A DNA stretch of 52,495 nt. Source: Chara braunii (taxonomy: Eukaryota; Streptophyta; Charophyceae; Charales; Characeae). The stretch spans positions 4,147,826 to 4,200,320 of the forward strand of contig BFEA01000013.1 in assembly GCA_003427395.1 (NCBI GenBank), written 5' to 3'. A program made the position numbers and the translations under genes. Positions 40,991 through 51,439 of this stretch are shown piece after piece. Within the stretch, counting starts at the first letter, position 1. Each line of letters begins with the position of its first letter. The notes under the pieces are model-generated. The model saw nothing but the letters and a program-made list of their open reading frames with translations, did no database searches and was not told where the DNA came from.

Positions 40991-41390
40991 GGGACCGTGG
41001 GAAGTCTTATATGTCAAGGAAGAGGCAGAGGGTCCGTCCTACACTATCGAGATTCCACCCCACTTGCGCACATCTCTATATTCCACTCGTCTAAGTTACT
41101 TCCCTGCGTAACAAACGATCAGTTTCCCTCTCGTCGCTCTATGATCCCGCCAGATATGGTTGGAGGTTATGATGTAGTTACAATAGTGGCCAAACACGTC
41201 TTCCACACAGGCTGCAGAGGGAGACCACAGAGGCAGTACAAAGTTAGATTTGCCTATCAAGAACCCAGCGAAGATCGCTGGTTCCCTAACGAGGAATTAA
41301 TACACACCAGCCCCTCACGTTGTTTCCTTTTATGAGAGGGTGCGGAGGGGAATGAATGTGTACGACAGATAAAACTGAGATTTTTCTCGG
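40991..41390 (+). pseudogene. Element D integrase tail with chromo-like domain
   Basis: RGPWEVLYVKEEAEGPSYTI and EIPPHLRT are followed by a frame change at the sequence for YPVFH. FPSRRSMIPPDMVGGYDV and RQYKVRFAYQEPSEDRWFPN then repeat the C-terminal block of element C. Confidence 0.8.
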
Positions 41391-42201
41391 AGGACCTCAA
41401 AATTAGGCCGGTGGGAGTGAAAGGATTCACGTTGTAAACACCCCTGTGGCCCGGTACCAGGGTCCCAAACCGTCCCAGGCAGCCCAGGTTCCAGGCTGTC
41501 CCAGTAGGGTAGGTCGTATAGTCCCTAGGCTGAAGCGTCGTAGGTTGGTAGGTGTCAGTACCGAAACGTCACAGGTCGGTGAAAGTTAGTGGTACCCGAC
41601 AAGAAAAGTCCAGTCCCAAGTTCAATTTTGCAGCATGTCCCAGGAAAGTCCGGAAGGTACCGGATCGACAAAATGTTTGCAGCAGACAGGCCGCGGCCGA
41701 CCGGTACTGGTCTGAAGCAGGCCAAACCAAGTCGAGTCCTATATTTAGCTGCTACAGTGCAGCGGCTCATCACTTGTTCAAATTGCAAGATGCGGAAGCG
41801 CTGCTGCTGCTTGTGCGTTAAGGCAACTTGGGCACTTCGTGCCTGGAGGAGGAAGTGGGCACTTGACAGTTACTCCATAGCCAGGGTAGAGGGAGGTAGG
41901 AGGTAGGGTGGCCATAGCCGCCGAGTGTGATAGCTCACCTGAGTGGGTGTATCCAGGGTGATGATCTAGGATATAGGGAGCAAAGTGAGAGAGAGAGAGA
42001 GAGGGGGAGAGAGAATCCATAGCCGCCAACCAGTTGAGATCAAGTCTAAGTGCGTGTGTGCAGTAGAGCAGCTGGTGACATANNNNNNNNNNNNNNNNNN
42101 NNNNNNNNNNNNNNNNNNNNNNNNNNNNNNNNNNNNNNNNNNNNNNNNNNNNGAGATCAAGTCTAAGTGCGTGTGTGTGCAGTAGAGCAGCTGGTGACAT
42201 A
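41391..42201 (+). repeat. Element D polypurine tract and LTR
   Basis: CTCGGAGGACCTCAAAATTA is shared with element C. A purine tract GGTGGGAGTGAAAGGA follows. The LTR may start at TGTAAACACCCC (41435). CCTATATTTAGC (41739-41750) could be the TATA box. CCATAGCCGCC occurs twice, as in the element C LTR. A GA microsatellite lies at 41990-42010. The right end is obscured by an assembly gap. Confidence 0.55.
42083..42152. other. Assembly gap of 70 undetermined bases
   Basis: The 47 bases before the gap (42036-42082, starting GAGATCAAGTC) recur after it (42153-42201) with one extra GT pair. This indicates either a tandem repeat spanning the gap or overlapping contig ends that were not merged. Confidence 0.95.
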
Positions 42202-42399
42202 AACATTTCTTGTATAAAAATAATCAATTTATTATTATTGAGAATTATTGTTAATTTGGTGATGGCTCCCACATGTGTTGATTGTATGTCGGCTTTGGTT
42301 TCTCACGTGTGTACTCTCATGTGAATGTTCATGGCATGTTTGCAAGGTGGGATGCTGATGAGGACTTGGGCCATTTCACAGAGCACCCATTTCATTGCC

Positions 42400-43000
42400 T
42401 CAGTTTCTGAAAACATTTTTTATCGAAAGACAACCGGTCTTGGGGGAGGTGGAATCCAGTGACACGAATGAAGAAGTCTGGGAACATTTTGCTGGTACCT
42501 GTCTGCCAGAGAAGTCTTGATGCCTCCACAGTTTCTTGGTGTTTGGGCGGGCTAAAAGACAGTGCTCCAGGTTTCCTATTTTGCCTCCCTCACAGATGGT
42601 ACAAAGCTCCTTTAAACCTACCACTACCTCTGAGCCTCTTTTTGCCAAGACAGATCCCCACTGCGCACCAAGGCTCGCCGAAGCACCAGCGCAGTATTTC
42701 TTTCTGTTTTTGGTGGCTGGCGTCGCCAGCCATTGGGGTCTGGTAGCCCCAAGCCTCCGAAGAACCCGGAATCATACTTTTCCAATTCTCGACGTCGTAG
42801 TGGTGGTTTAATCTGCTTATTTGCTCTCTGCTTCTTCGCTCTCTGCTTCTCCACTCGTTCAGCCATTCATTGACCAGCGGCGCTAGGTAGAGGATCAACC
42901 ACTGCATGCTCCTTCGTCCTGGCTCCATTTCCATTCTGGGGAGCATCAGTCCGGTTCCTATTCCACCGGCAAGTCAGAATAACAGGATACATCATAAGTA
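42400..43000 (-). pseudogene. LINE tail fragment (second LINE)
   Basis: The minus strand shows KTERNTALVLRRALVRSGDL and, after frame changes, ELCTICEGGKIGNLEHCLLA followed by RPNTKKLWRH. This is the cysteine-histidine zinc-binding module found after the RT of plant LINEs (zf-RVT). It lies at the expected end of ORF2, but no RT is present upstream. It is a 5'-truncated copy different from the LINE at 43398-52380. Confidence 0.65.
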
Positions 43001-43285
43001 TTCACCCACGCTTCCTTCCGTCTGGCCGAAGGACCCCTGACCAGCATTGATTGCTCCAACATCGTGGAGGATTGACTGTCAGCTTGCCCTGCTTCATCCT
43101 TTCCTCACAGGTCTACTGCAAAAACCTGTCGTATAAAACATGACTAGCGAGAAAGGTCCTAGAAGCTGCCAAATCTGCCAATTTTGTCTATACTGTAAGA
43201 CCCCCTTATGAGCTACATGAGAACTCTGCTATTCTGAACCCTGTTTGCCCTAATTCTGTCCAAACCATAAACCCTAAGCCCTCAA
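43001..43285. other. Non-coding stretch between LINE fragment and U2 copy
   Basis: No gene recognised. It may include the 3' untranslated part or flank of the LINE fragment and the target site of the U2 retrocopy. Confidence 0.5.
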
Positions 43286-43392
43286 CTTTTTTTTTTCTTT
43301 TTTTTATGTGGTCCGATGGACCACGGATCATATATTAAACTGATCAGAACAGATACTACACTTGATCTTAGCCAAAAGGCCAAAAAAGGTAT
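43286..43392 (-). ncRNA. U2 snRNA retrocopy, 3'-truncated with A tail
   Basis: On the minus strand from 43392 the sequence reads ATACCTTTTTTGGCC, TTTTGGCTAAGATCAAGTG and TAGTATCTGTTCTGATCAG. This is the first 60 or so nucleotides of spliceosomal U2 RNA, including the GTAGTA segment that pairs with intron branch sites. Stem-loop IIb follows (GTGGTCCATCGGACCAC). At about nucleotide 87 the sequence changes to an A-rich tail (43287-43305). The Sm site and the 3' half of U2 are missing, so it cannot form a working snRNP. The 5' end is at nucleotide 1 of U2. A retroposed, internally polyadenylated U2 copy is the likely origin. Confidence 0.9.
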
Positions 43393-43397
43393 TCTGA

Positions 43398-43735
43398 ATT
43401 TTTTTTATTATTATTATTTTTTTTTCCAGTTCGTATCTTACTATCCGTATCCTATTTCCTTGAACCCTACAATTCCCTTCACTTATCCTTCCTTGCCTTG
43501 CCTCACTTTAATTCTTATGGNTGGCTGGGAGGCCCGAGTGGACCGCATTGAATACTTCCGTGAGGAAGGTTTTACCACCCCTCACCCCTGCCTAAGTTAA
43601 CCTGTACTATCTCCGTTTGCCAAAACATATAAACCCAGTTCGAATCTTACTATCCGTATCCTATTTCCTTGAACCCTACAATTCCCTTCACTTATCCTTC
43701 CTTGCCTTGCCTCACTTTAATTCTTATGGCATCCT
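43398..43735 (-). other. LINE 3' region and A-rich tail
   Basis: About 93 bases next to the ORF2 stop (43637-43733) recur at 43426-43520. The second copy is followed by the A/TAA-rich tail (43398-43425 as T on the plus strand). One undetermined base at 43521 sits at the edge of the second copy, so the duplication may be an assembly join. The tail abuts the first base of the U2 copy within six bases. Confidence 0.7.
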
Positions 43736-44298
43736 AAGTTCCTGTGTCAACAGATGATCATCCGCAGTGTCCTCCTGTCGCTCATCTTTAAACCAATTGA
43801 AAATAAGTCTCTCTCCTTCTACGGTCGCTACTTTGCCTTGGGGTAGTACCCTTTTCTGGAATTTGGTTAGAATATCCCTTGCCTTTTCTGAGTTAAAAGC
43901 CACTTGCTTCTTTGTCCTAATCCATAACGCCCTAATCTCTATCTCCAACAGGCTATAGAGAGTTGCCTTGGCTTCCACATCAGAATCTTGCCCACCACCT
44001 GCTGACATCTTCGTTTCCATATTGTCCATAAAGTGTATTGTCTCAGTAGACGAATGATATATTTATGGCCATCCCACCATTCCTTGGGCACCTCGCTTCC
44101 TATCAATATTAATTTCCTGTTTCGCGGGAAGGGGAAGTCCGTAGTATGTGTCCACAATGAACGAGCTATGGACCAGAGATAATCTGCTTCAGGGCAATGG
44201 AGCAAACAATGGATCAGAGTTTCCTGAACGCTCGTCATACACATAACACAGTCTTGATCTGACTCATTCCTATTGAGCCTGCTTCGCTTATCGAACAA
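43724..44298 (-). pseudogene. LINE ORF2 C-terminus with Cys/His module
   Basis: DCVMCMTSVQETLIHCLLHC (about 44190-44245) is the CX2C...HX4C module that follows RT in plant LINEs. LRQYTLWTIWKRRC is the conserved tail. A one-base slip then leads into EAKATLYSLLEIEIRALWIR and ends at 43724. The module is thought to help bind the element RNA. Confidence 0.8.
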
Positions 44299-44318
44299 CC
44301 AGACATTGAATGGGAGTG

Positions 44319-45045
44319 CTACATGACAGATATGCCCCTGACCTTGGCCAATCTAATATTGTGCAAAGATGACCATGGTAACCTTTCTACTTGTTCCCTT
44401 GGTATATCCAGTTTCTTTTCCCATCTTATCAACAAAGTCTGATCCTGATGGCAAGATCTCACCCTCAAACGGTAGCCCAATTTAGTGGTGTAATGAAGTA
44501 TATTGATTCTCCTGCTTACTTTGGATGAACTTCCCCTGATGTTCCATGCCCACTCTGCTGGATCAATTTTGAGATCCCAAATAGATGTCAGTGGCTCAAA
44601 TATCGTAAAATCGTCATTCTCAACCACTCTTACCTTTCTTGAAATGGTTTTCTTAATGACTATCAGAACCCTGGAATCCTTATCCAGCATACTGACCGTG
44701 ACTCCTGGAGATAGTATTGTGAACATATCTGCTTCCAACCACTGTTTAGAAGGTCCAACCTCCTGTCTTATGCGAAAGGCTACCTCTGGCTCATTAGTAG
44801 GGACCATTGTTGCCCAATCCCCCCATCCCCATTTGTCTAGTTCCTTCAATGTCCTTATCCACTCATCCGGAATGGAGAGAAGAATGTCATTCAGATTTTC
44901 AATTAGTCTATGACAGCCCTTCATTTCCTCCCTCAGTTCCCTACCTATTTTCCATCGCCCCCTGCTGACTGACCAGAGATGTTTGACCTGCCGTACTCCA
45001 TGTTCTAACCACTTCCCCCACTTGGCGTCCTTCGTTGTTAGTGTT
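44319..45045 (-). pseudogene. LINE ORF2 region between RT and Cys/His module
   Basis: A 201-codon frame (LIENLNDILLSIPDEWIRTL, SWDLK-like WDLKIDPAEWAWNIRGSS, LLIRWEKKLDIPREQVERL) and preceding decayed sequence. The segment corresponds to the linker of plant LINE ORF2. The stop at 45046 separates it from RT. Confidence 0.7.
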
Positions 45046-46554
45046 CTAGGTCTTCCTTGAGAGTCTTCCTTGAGAGTCTTTTAACCATGGATTACAAAAT
45101 AACGGTTGTCTAAGCACTTCATCCTTCGTCTTAGGTTGTCTAACTCTTGCTGGGAAGACCTCTGCCCAGATTTTGAGCAATTGAGCCCAGTATGTACCTC
45201 TAGTTGCATCATCCTCTGCTAATTGTTCCCTCGTTCTATCCTTCTTGGTCCAACCCTTGCAGAATAGCCAAAATGTACCCTTCATATTGGAAGGCGTTTT
45301 ATATCTGGCCATCTGTCGTATGTGGTCAAGTACCAATGGAACCCACCGTAAGTGAGGTTGTGTTAACAACTTAATGATCCACTTAGTTTGTAGTGATCTT
45401 ATCTGCTGTCCCGGATCCAAGACTCCCATCCCTCCCCTGTCTTTTGGTTGAATAACTTGGTTCCATGATACCTTTGATATAAAGTTGGCTCTTGTTGGAT
45501 TTGCTGTCCACAAATATGCTGCCGCCACCTTCCTCAGTTTTTGTAGTGCATATGCAGGTGGAGACCATATTGTTCCAACATACCATAACATAAAGAAAAT
45601 TGAAGCATTTATGACTAGTACCCTCCCGAACAGTGAGATATTTATTTCCGACCACGCCGCCATCTTCAATAGCATTTTTGTCATATGATCAGGTGCCATG
45701 GAGTGATGGGGACCCGTGTCCGCCATTCTGATCCCCAAGTATCTCATTGTTTGATCTGGCGGTAACCAAGTCATCCTCCCATAATTCTGTGGCTGATACT
45801 GTGGCTGTTGGTCATCATATGATAGCCACCACCCCAACGTCTTCGGCCAATTGATTCTCATCTCCAATGCCAATTGGAATGCCGCCATTGCTCTCATAAG
45901 GGCTTGAAATGAAGAGTCTGTTGCTCTGATTAGTACCGTCAGATCATCCGCAAATAATATTGTTGTTGGCAAATGTGTGACACGTCCCTGCTGATCCGTT
46001 TCAATAATCAGATGGTCTATTAAAGGGTCTTTTCTAAGGAACGAAGCAATAGCTTCCATTATAAACAAGAAAATGGGAGCCGCTAAAGGGTCTCCTTGCC
46101 TGACCGACCTCGTCATTTTATACCTATCTGACAGGTGGCCATTAACTTGGACCTTTCCGTGTGCATCATTATACAATACACGAATCCATTTTTGAAAGTT
46201 AGAGCCCACTCCCATCTTCTCCATACATTGCTGTAAAAAGTTCCAGTTGACTTGATCGTACGCTTTTTCAAAGTCGAAGAAGTTGATCGCTGCGTTTATC
46301 CTCCTATTCGTAATGTACCTTACTGATTCTGATAAAGTCATGACATTATCTAATATAAATCTTCCCGGAATGAAACCTGTTTGATCTAGGTGGAAACATC
46401 CTTCTGTAACCTTCCTGAGGTGGTTAGCCAGTGCCTTAGCCACTATCTTGTGAGTGAGGGTCAACAGTGTAATTGGTCTGTAATTTTTGATATCCCTAAG
46501 GTCTCCCTTCTTATATTGCAGAATAACGATGCCAGTCGCCAACTCTACCCCCAA
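45046..46554 (-). pseudogene. LINE reverse transcriptase
   Basis: A 502-codon uninterrupted frame. NYRPITLLTLTHKIVAKALA, HLDQTGFIPGRFILDNVMTL, FFDFEKAYDQVNWNFLQQCM (motif A), VRQGDPLAAPIFLFIMEAIA (motif B) and ILFADDLTVLIRAT (motif C, FADD at 45943-45954) are all present in the order of L1-clade RTs. The catalytic aspartates are kept. The domain would prime reverse transcription at the nicked target. It starts in the fingers; the preceding fingers part is in the next segment. Confidence 0.93.
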
Positions 46555-46611
46555 GCCCTCTCTCTGCCAGGCTTGATGGAGAAAAGATTCGTATTCTTCT
46601 CCTAAGATAGG

Positions 46612-47092
46612 TCAATACTCCACCCAAAATTCCTTAGTCAATCCATCCTTACCCAACGTCTTGTTAGGAGGCATAGAGTGAAGGGCTTCCCTTAATTCCT
46701 CCTCAGAAAAAGGAGCGTCCAATTTTTTCAGTTGCTCCCTCTTGACCGTACGATCTAAGTATGATAGAAACTTATTCCTGACTTCCTTCAGCTGATGAGA
46801 CGTATGTTCACCTTCCCTTGAAGTGTATAATGCACTGTAGAAGTCATATGCCACCGAAAGCATCCCTTTCGGATTCGAAACCAGTCCTTGCGGGCCTTCC
46901 AACTGTTCTATTAATTTGTTTCTTCCTCTTGCTTTAATCTTTTGAAAGAAGTACTTTGTCATTCTTTCTCCCTCCTCCCATTCTTTCACTCTCGCCCTCA
47001 TCTGTAGACCCCTAGCCCTCCATCTCTCAGAGTCACCCAATTCGTTTCTTGCTACCTCTATTATTCTCTCATACAATTCCGATTCTGGGTTA
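46612..47092 (-). pseudogene. LINE ORF2 linker between endonuclease and RT
   Basis: ERMTKYFFQKIKARGRNKLI and ALHSMPPNKTLGKDGLTKEF lead into RT block 0/1 (NKSPGPDG in relatives) and end with FWVEY and a stop at 46612. After a frame change the RT frame begins at 46554. About 50 bases between them hold the slip. Confidence 0.85.
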
Positions 47093-48145
47093 TTAATTAA
47101 ATTTCTTTCTACTATACGTAATGCCCTGTTCAGTTTCGATTTCCCTTGCCATCCGTCTTGCTGCCAATTGTCTAGATACTACTGCCGTTGTTGTTGACAA
47201 GGCTTCTAAAAGGTCCACAAATGATTTTGTATCCGGATTGTGTGTTAGGCACACTTGCAGAATAGCTTCTCTCAACTCCTTAGTTCTTAATAACGAATTA
47301 TTAACCTTATAGAAACTCCTTCCTATGTGAACATGTTTGTCCATAATGAAGTTAAGAAAAATGGGTTTATGATCTAGGCACGAACAGTATGGTAAGTCTC
47401 CTACTCCCACCGAGTGTATTGTTCCCACTATGTCTTGTGATATGCGGAAGTAGTCTATCCTTGATGCTGAGATATGTTGACTACGATTCCTTTCGTAATA
47501 TGTGAATTGTTTTATTTGCGGCTGTTGAAGTCTAAATGGGTCTACTAGATCTCCAGATGTCATAAGGCTGTGAATAGGTAAGGCTTCGTCCCACATCAAT
47601 CCTTCCCCTACCCCTGACCTTCCACCTAGCAGCCTGTCCCTACTAGGATCTAAAGTAGCATTCCAATGCGCTGCCAATATGAGATGTCTTGACGGGTCTA
47701 TGTTGTTTTGTAACGTATCTATCATCTCCGACCGCTGATGTCCTCCGTTAGGACAATAGACTGTAATGAGCGTGAACTGCTCATTCTGATAGGTAAAATT
47801 GAGCTTTATACATCTGCCTTCGTCTTCATCTAGAATGACATCTTGTACTATTATTCTATCTGCAGCCTGCGATTTTTTATTGAGTAAAACTACTACTCCC
47901 GCTGAATGTGACCTGCCCGCTACCGCCCAAAAGCTTGTCTTAACCCACCTTAGTTGTCTTATTATGCGATGTCGAATGTTCTGATGCTCTAATGAATCCG
48001 TAAGGTGAGTTTCCTGCAGACATAAGAATTCTGGAGGTGTCTTCCCAATCCAGTTTGAGTACCTCATTACGTTGTCCCACTTGTCTTTGTTTTCCAAAAT
48101 TTATACCATCCCATTGATGTTCCAAGACATGATCCTAAGGTTCAG
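47093..48145 (-). pseudogene. LINE AP endonuclease
   Basis: The start is probably at 48145 with MSWNINGM, the first endonuclease motif, followed after one codon by TAA. The frame then runs 334 codons with FLCLQETHL (catalytic Glu), SAGVVVLLNKK, ITVYCPNGG, HLILAAHWNATLD, ASRIDYFRIS and SCLDHKPIFL. In relatives the fourth block reads GDFN or GDWN. Here it is AHWN (His codon at 47666-47668), so a key Asp is gone. The enzyme would nick the target DNA. Confidence 0.9.
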
Positions 48146-48574
48146 CTCCCTACGTTTTGAAGTATCCCTCGTCTTTCTACGTTTATACACTCCCTCTCTC
48201 AATCCCGCCTCCATGATCTATGATGTCCTTTTTGACCCTTTTCAAATTTCCTACTCGGGATCCTACCCGGGTCCAGTCTACTATTGTAGCCAGGATCTCC
48301 ATCTTTCCATCGATGTAGTCCGGCTGCCATGCAAACACATCACTTTGGTGACTATGGCCGCTCCCCTTGCCGCCCATTCTGCCGCCTCTGAACCCCCCAA
48401 CAGTCCATACGGAACCGTCTCCACCACTTGCCATGGCATCCAAATCAATCCCTCAGCCAATACTGCCTTTTCCTGCAGCTTGATCATGACTGACCTGTAG
48501 TCCACTATGTGTGTTGTACCCGCTGCATCTTCCCATTCTTCCTTATCATGCTTGAGATCCCCAATGGCGTGCGC
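48146..48574 (-). other. LINE spacer between ORF1 and ORF2
   Basis: About 430 bases between the coiled-coil end of ORF1 and the start of ORF2. Minus-strand frames such as GGDGSVWTVGGFRGG are Gly-rich and may be part of the ORF1 C-terminus in another frame. No domain is recognised. Confidence 0.4.
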
Positions 48575-49957
48575 CTACGAGGGTAGATCTTTTGTGATAC
48601 GTTCCTTCAATACATCCTGCTCGCAGTGACTACCCTTCGTTGTGATTAATGCCAGAGACCTGTGAATGGTCACCTCCCAATCCGCATTGCCGTTGTTCCA
48701 TCTGTAGGGCAAAATGATTATCCTACCTGGGTCTTGTCTTGCATACAATTTGGCCGCTGCATTGATGTCTGCATGTGGAGTATAGGCTATTTTCTGAAGG
48801 TTTATAGTGTCTGCCTCCAATTCCCTGTTCTGATCCCTGAGAACCTCGACTTGTGCCTCCAAAATCGCTGCCTGCCTCTTTTCCTCTTCCATCTGTTCAT
48901 CCACAGCTAACCCCTGAGAGGAATCTGACAAATCCTGGTTACTGCTTCCCAATTGCTCCACTTCTTGCTGTTTGGCCGTTTGTTTCTGTTCAGATCTCTT
49001 CAGCCCTTGTGGCTGGTAAGACTTCGGCCAAATGAACTGCTTGGCGTACCCCGCATTGTTCACTGTGATGTCATTCTTGTCCAACCTAGCCTTCCATCCA
49101 TATTGCATAGCGTAAAACTTATTAACCTTCATTTCATTCTTCAGTCTTTCAAATTTGTTTGTTGTTGTGATGTCATCCCCCGCTGCTGTGGCTTGTTTCA
49201 AATTGTGCAAATGCTTGTGGTGTGCCAGACGAATCTCACATTCAATGTGTCTCTCCCACTTCAGCTTGTGAACGTGCTTAATCCACTGTGCTAGTGTTTT
49301 CGGATCCTCCTCTCATTCCTCCTCCCTCCTGTTGCTGTCCCCATCCAAATCTGTATCCGAATCCTGTGATGTTTTCCTTGCTCCTTCATCCTCCTCCCCC
49401 CCCGAGTCCTCTGCTGTGTTTTCCATATCACCAAAAGGTGATCTGTTTGTAGAGCTAGTTCGGTCTGCTGAGGGCCCATGTTCTGTTTGGTGATTCGTTG
49501 AAGCTGATGCTGGCGTGTTATCTAGAGAGGCTGTAATATCCATTTCTTCCCCTTGAGATACTTGCTCACCCTTGCCTTCTTCCTCCATATCTTCCTTGTA
49601 CTCCTGTTCCCCTTGTGTAGAAGCTTCATTTGATCCCTTCCTTGAATGTCCCCGCTTAGGTCCTTGGTATGAGCTATCCCCTTTCACTGATTCCTTGTCA
49701 CTGATTTTCCTCTTAAGAGAAGCTGATGATTCTCCCCCCTTCCCTTCCCCTTCAGTGCCCCTGTCTTCATCATCTTCTTTCGTTTCTTCCTCTGTCGTTC
49801 CCTTACTCTTTGAACCATTCTTACTTCCCTGCACACCATAGTCCCCCCTTTCCTCCAAACTTCCCTCCACTTCTGACTTTTGTGCCTCTTCTCTTGCTCT
49901 TTTATTTTCCAAGAAGGCCAGTTCCGCTGCTTGGCCCACCTTGTGTAGCTCTGCCAT
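48575..49957 (-). pseudogene. LINE ORF1, acidic linker and coiled coil
   Basis: Two frames joined by a slip near 49300. The first (214 codons from 49957) is extremely rich in Glu, Lys, Ser and Gly (EEETKEDDEDRGTEGEGKGG). The second (to 48575) ends with a coiled coil, EEEKRQAAILEAQVEVLRDQ. It then has ARQDPGRIIILPYRWNNGNA. The position between the RNA-binding part and ORF2 fits the C-terminal half of ORF1. Confidence 0.6.
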
Positions 49958-50470
49958 GGTCTAGTCTCTGCCTGTCATCTAGCATTGAGGCGTCATCTAT
50001 CTTAGGCTTATTGATAAAACCCACGTCTCTGTCCACCATCCTCTTTGCACCCATTTGCCTCCATCTACTGTCATATGCAGGATAAATGTCCGGTTTCACC
50101 GATGGTGCTCTGCGAAGAACCCACACCCATCGTGGAATGTCCAGGTTGTCATCGAAGATCCAGCCCCTGTATTGCGCTGAATTGATGAACCATACTCTTG
50201 GTTTGTTGTCTGATTCAACAAGCATTGATTGTTTTAATTGTGGCAGATTACCTTCTGACCCCGACCCAGACTGTGGACAGTGCATCCCCAAGTGTCCCCT
50301 GCCTCTGCAAGGCAAAAAGGATTAGTTTTTGTGGATATAAAGACAGTAATTCTTTTTGTCCGTCTGCGAAAAATCCAGACCTCTGGGAACTTTGGTGGAG
50401 CTCCCGACTTAACCTCCAAACATACCACCCTTGAATCATAATTCGGAGCTAAAAAGTCTGGATGAGCAGG
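49902..50470 (-). pseudogene. LINE ORF1, zinc-knuckle remnant region
   Basis: SRVVCLEVKSGAPPKFPEVW and TKRITVFISTKTNPFCL are followed by a slip to PCRGRGHLGMHCPQ, which has the CX4HX4C half of a CCHC knuckle. RVWFINSAQYRGWIFDDNLD continues the frame. In plant LINE ORF1 proteins a knuckle follows the DUF4283 domain, which fits. Confidence 0.6.
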
Positions 50471-50473
50471 AAG

Positions 50474-51432
50474 TCACTCTATGATTGGATTATTTGGGAA
50501 TTCCTCCGTCAGACGTTGCTGTACAAAGCTATGCATACCCTCTGACAGGTTGTCAAATAGTACCCAAAAATGATCTCTAAGCATAGACTGCCCGCATCTC
50601 GATGCTTCCGCCGGTGGTGGCTGCGAAGGCTTCCATGCTTGAATAGTTACCACAGGCCCATGACATTTGAAAGAACCGAGGGATAATAAAAATTGCGCGT
50701 ACGCTGAATCAACGCAAACTATCATTACCGTAAATCTTCCCCTTTTGTGATATGACACCTCTGGTTCCATGCTTGGGATGTGCTCAAGTCCTCTTAGTCT
50801 CTCCATCACCCACTTTCTTTTTTCATTGAGAGAAAGTTCCGTGTTTTTCCTGAGAAATTAAATAACACAGCATGACGTGCATAGAGGTCGTGAAGTGACT
50901 GCAGATCCTGTTTTGGGTACTCCCATACGTCCACTTCCTCCTTTTTTCCATCTTGTCCCTTGACCACCTCTTTTGTGACTTTGACCGGCGCCGTGATTTT
51001 TGTTTTTTCCATCAGGAAATCAAGAGCTTTTTGTCCCAAAGCTCTAGATTGGCTGACCCTGACGCCTGTGCTTGACATGCTATGTGATGCTGATTGTAGC
51101 TCTACTCGCCTTCCCCCCTCCCCTTGTGCCTTCAGTTGTTCGCTCTCCCTTCTGTCCTTTTCAGTCATAGCCCTATGAGCTGCCATTACGTATGTGAACG
51201 ACATTTCACCCTGTGATAGCCCGTAAACCAAAGTCCAACTAACCACCGTCCAATACAACCAGCCTCTTACTCCCTGTGTCTTACCTTGTATGTAAATCCC
51301 AACTCCGTCTATCCCCTCTTCCCTCCCAAGCAGCGTCCACTCCCCTGAACCAGAGTGTAGCCAACCCCCTTCCACTACGGTTAGCCCCTTACTCTCTGAA
51401 TCAACTCCTCTTGCCTCCAAAGCTGTATCCAC
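50474..51432 (-). pseudogene. LINE ORF1, N-terminal part with DUF4283-like domain
   Basis: The frame from 51432 includes a Lys-rich region and SLHDLYARHAVLFNFSGKTR. It changes frame in an A run near 50815 and continues with KWVMERLRGLEHIPSMEPEV, GRFTVMIVCVDSAYAQFLLS and CHGPVVTIQAWKPSQPP. The last blocks have the shape of DUF4283, with the Trp-x-Pro end typical of plant LINE ORF1. This domain is thought to bind RNA. A stop at 50474 follows. Confidence 0.65.
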
Positions 51433-51439
51433 CCCTTAT

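Larger units (their letters stand above)
37190..42200 (+). mobile_element. Ty3/gypsy element D, decayed, same family as C
   Basis: Plus-strand gag, protease, RT, RNase H, integrase, chromo-like tail and LTR in the normal order. Domain sequences match element C closely, for example FPSRRSMIPPD followed by QYKVRFAYQEP. There are many stops and small deletions, a 13-14 base loss in RT, and an Asp-to-Asn change in integrase. No 5' LTR is found. Confidence 0.85.
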
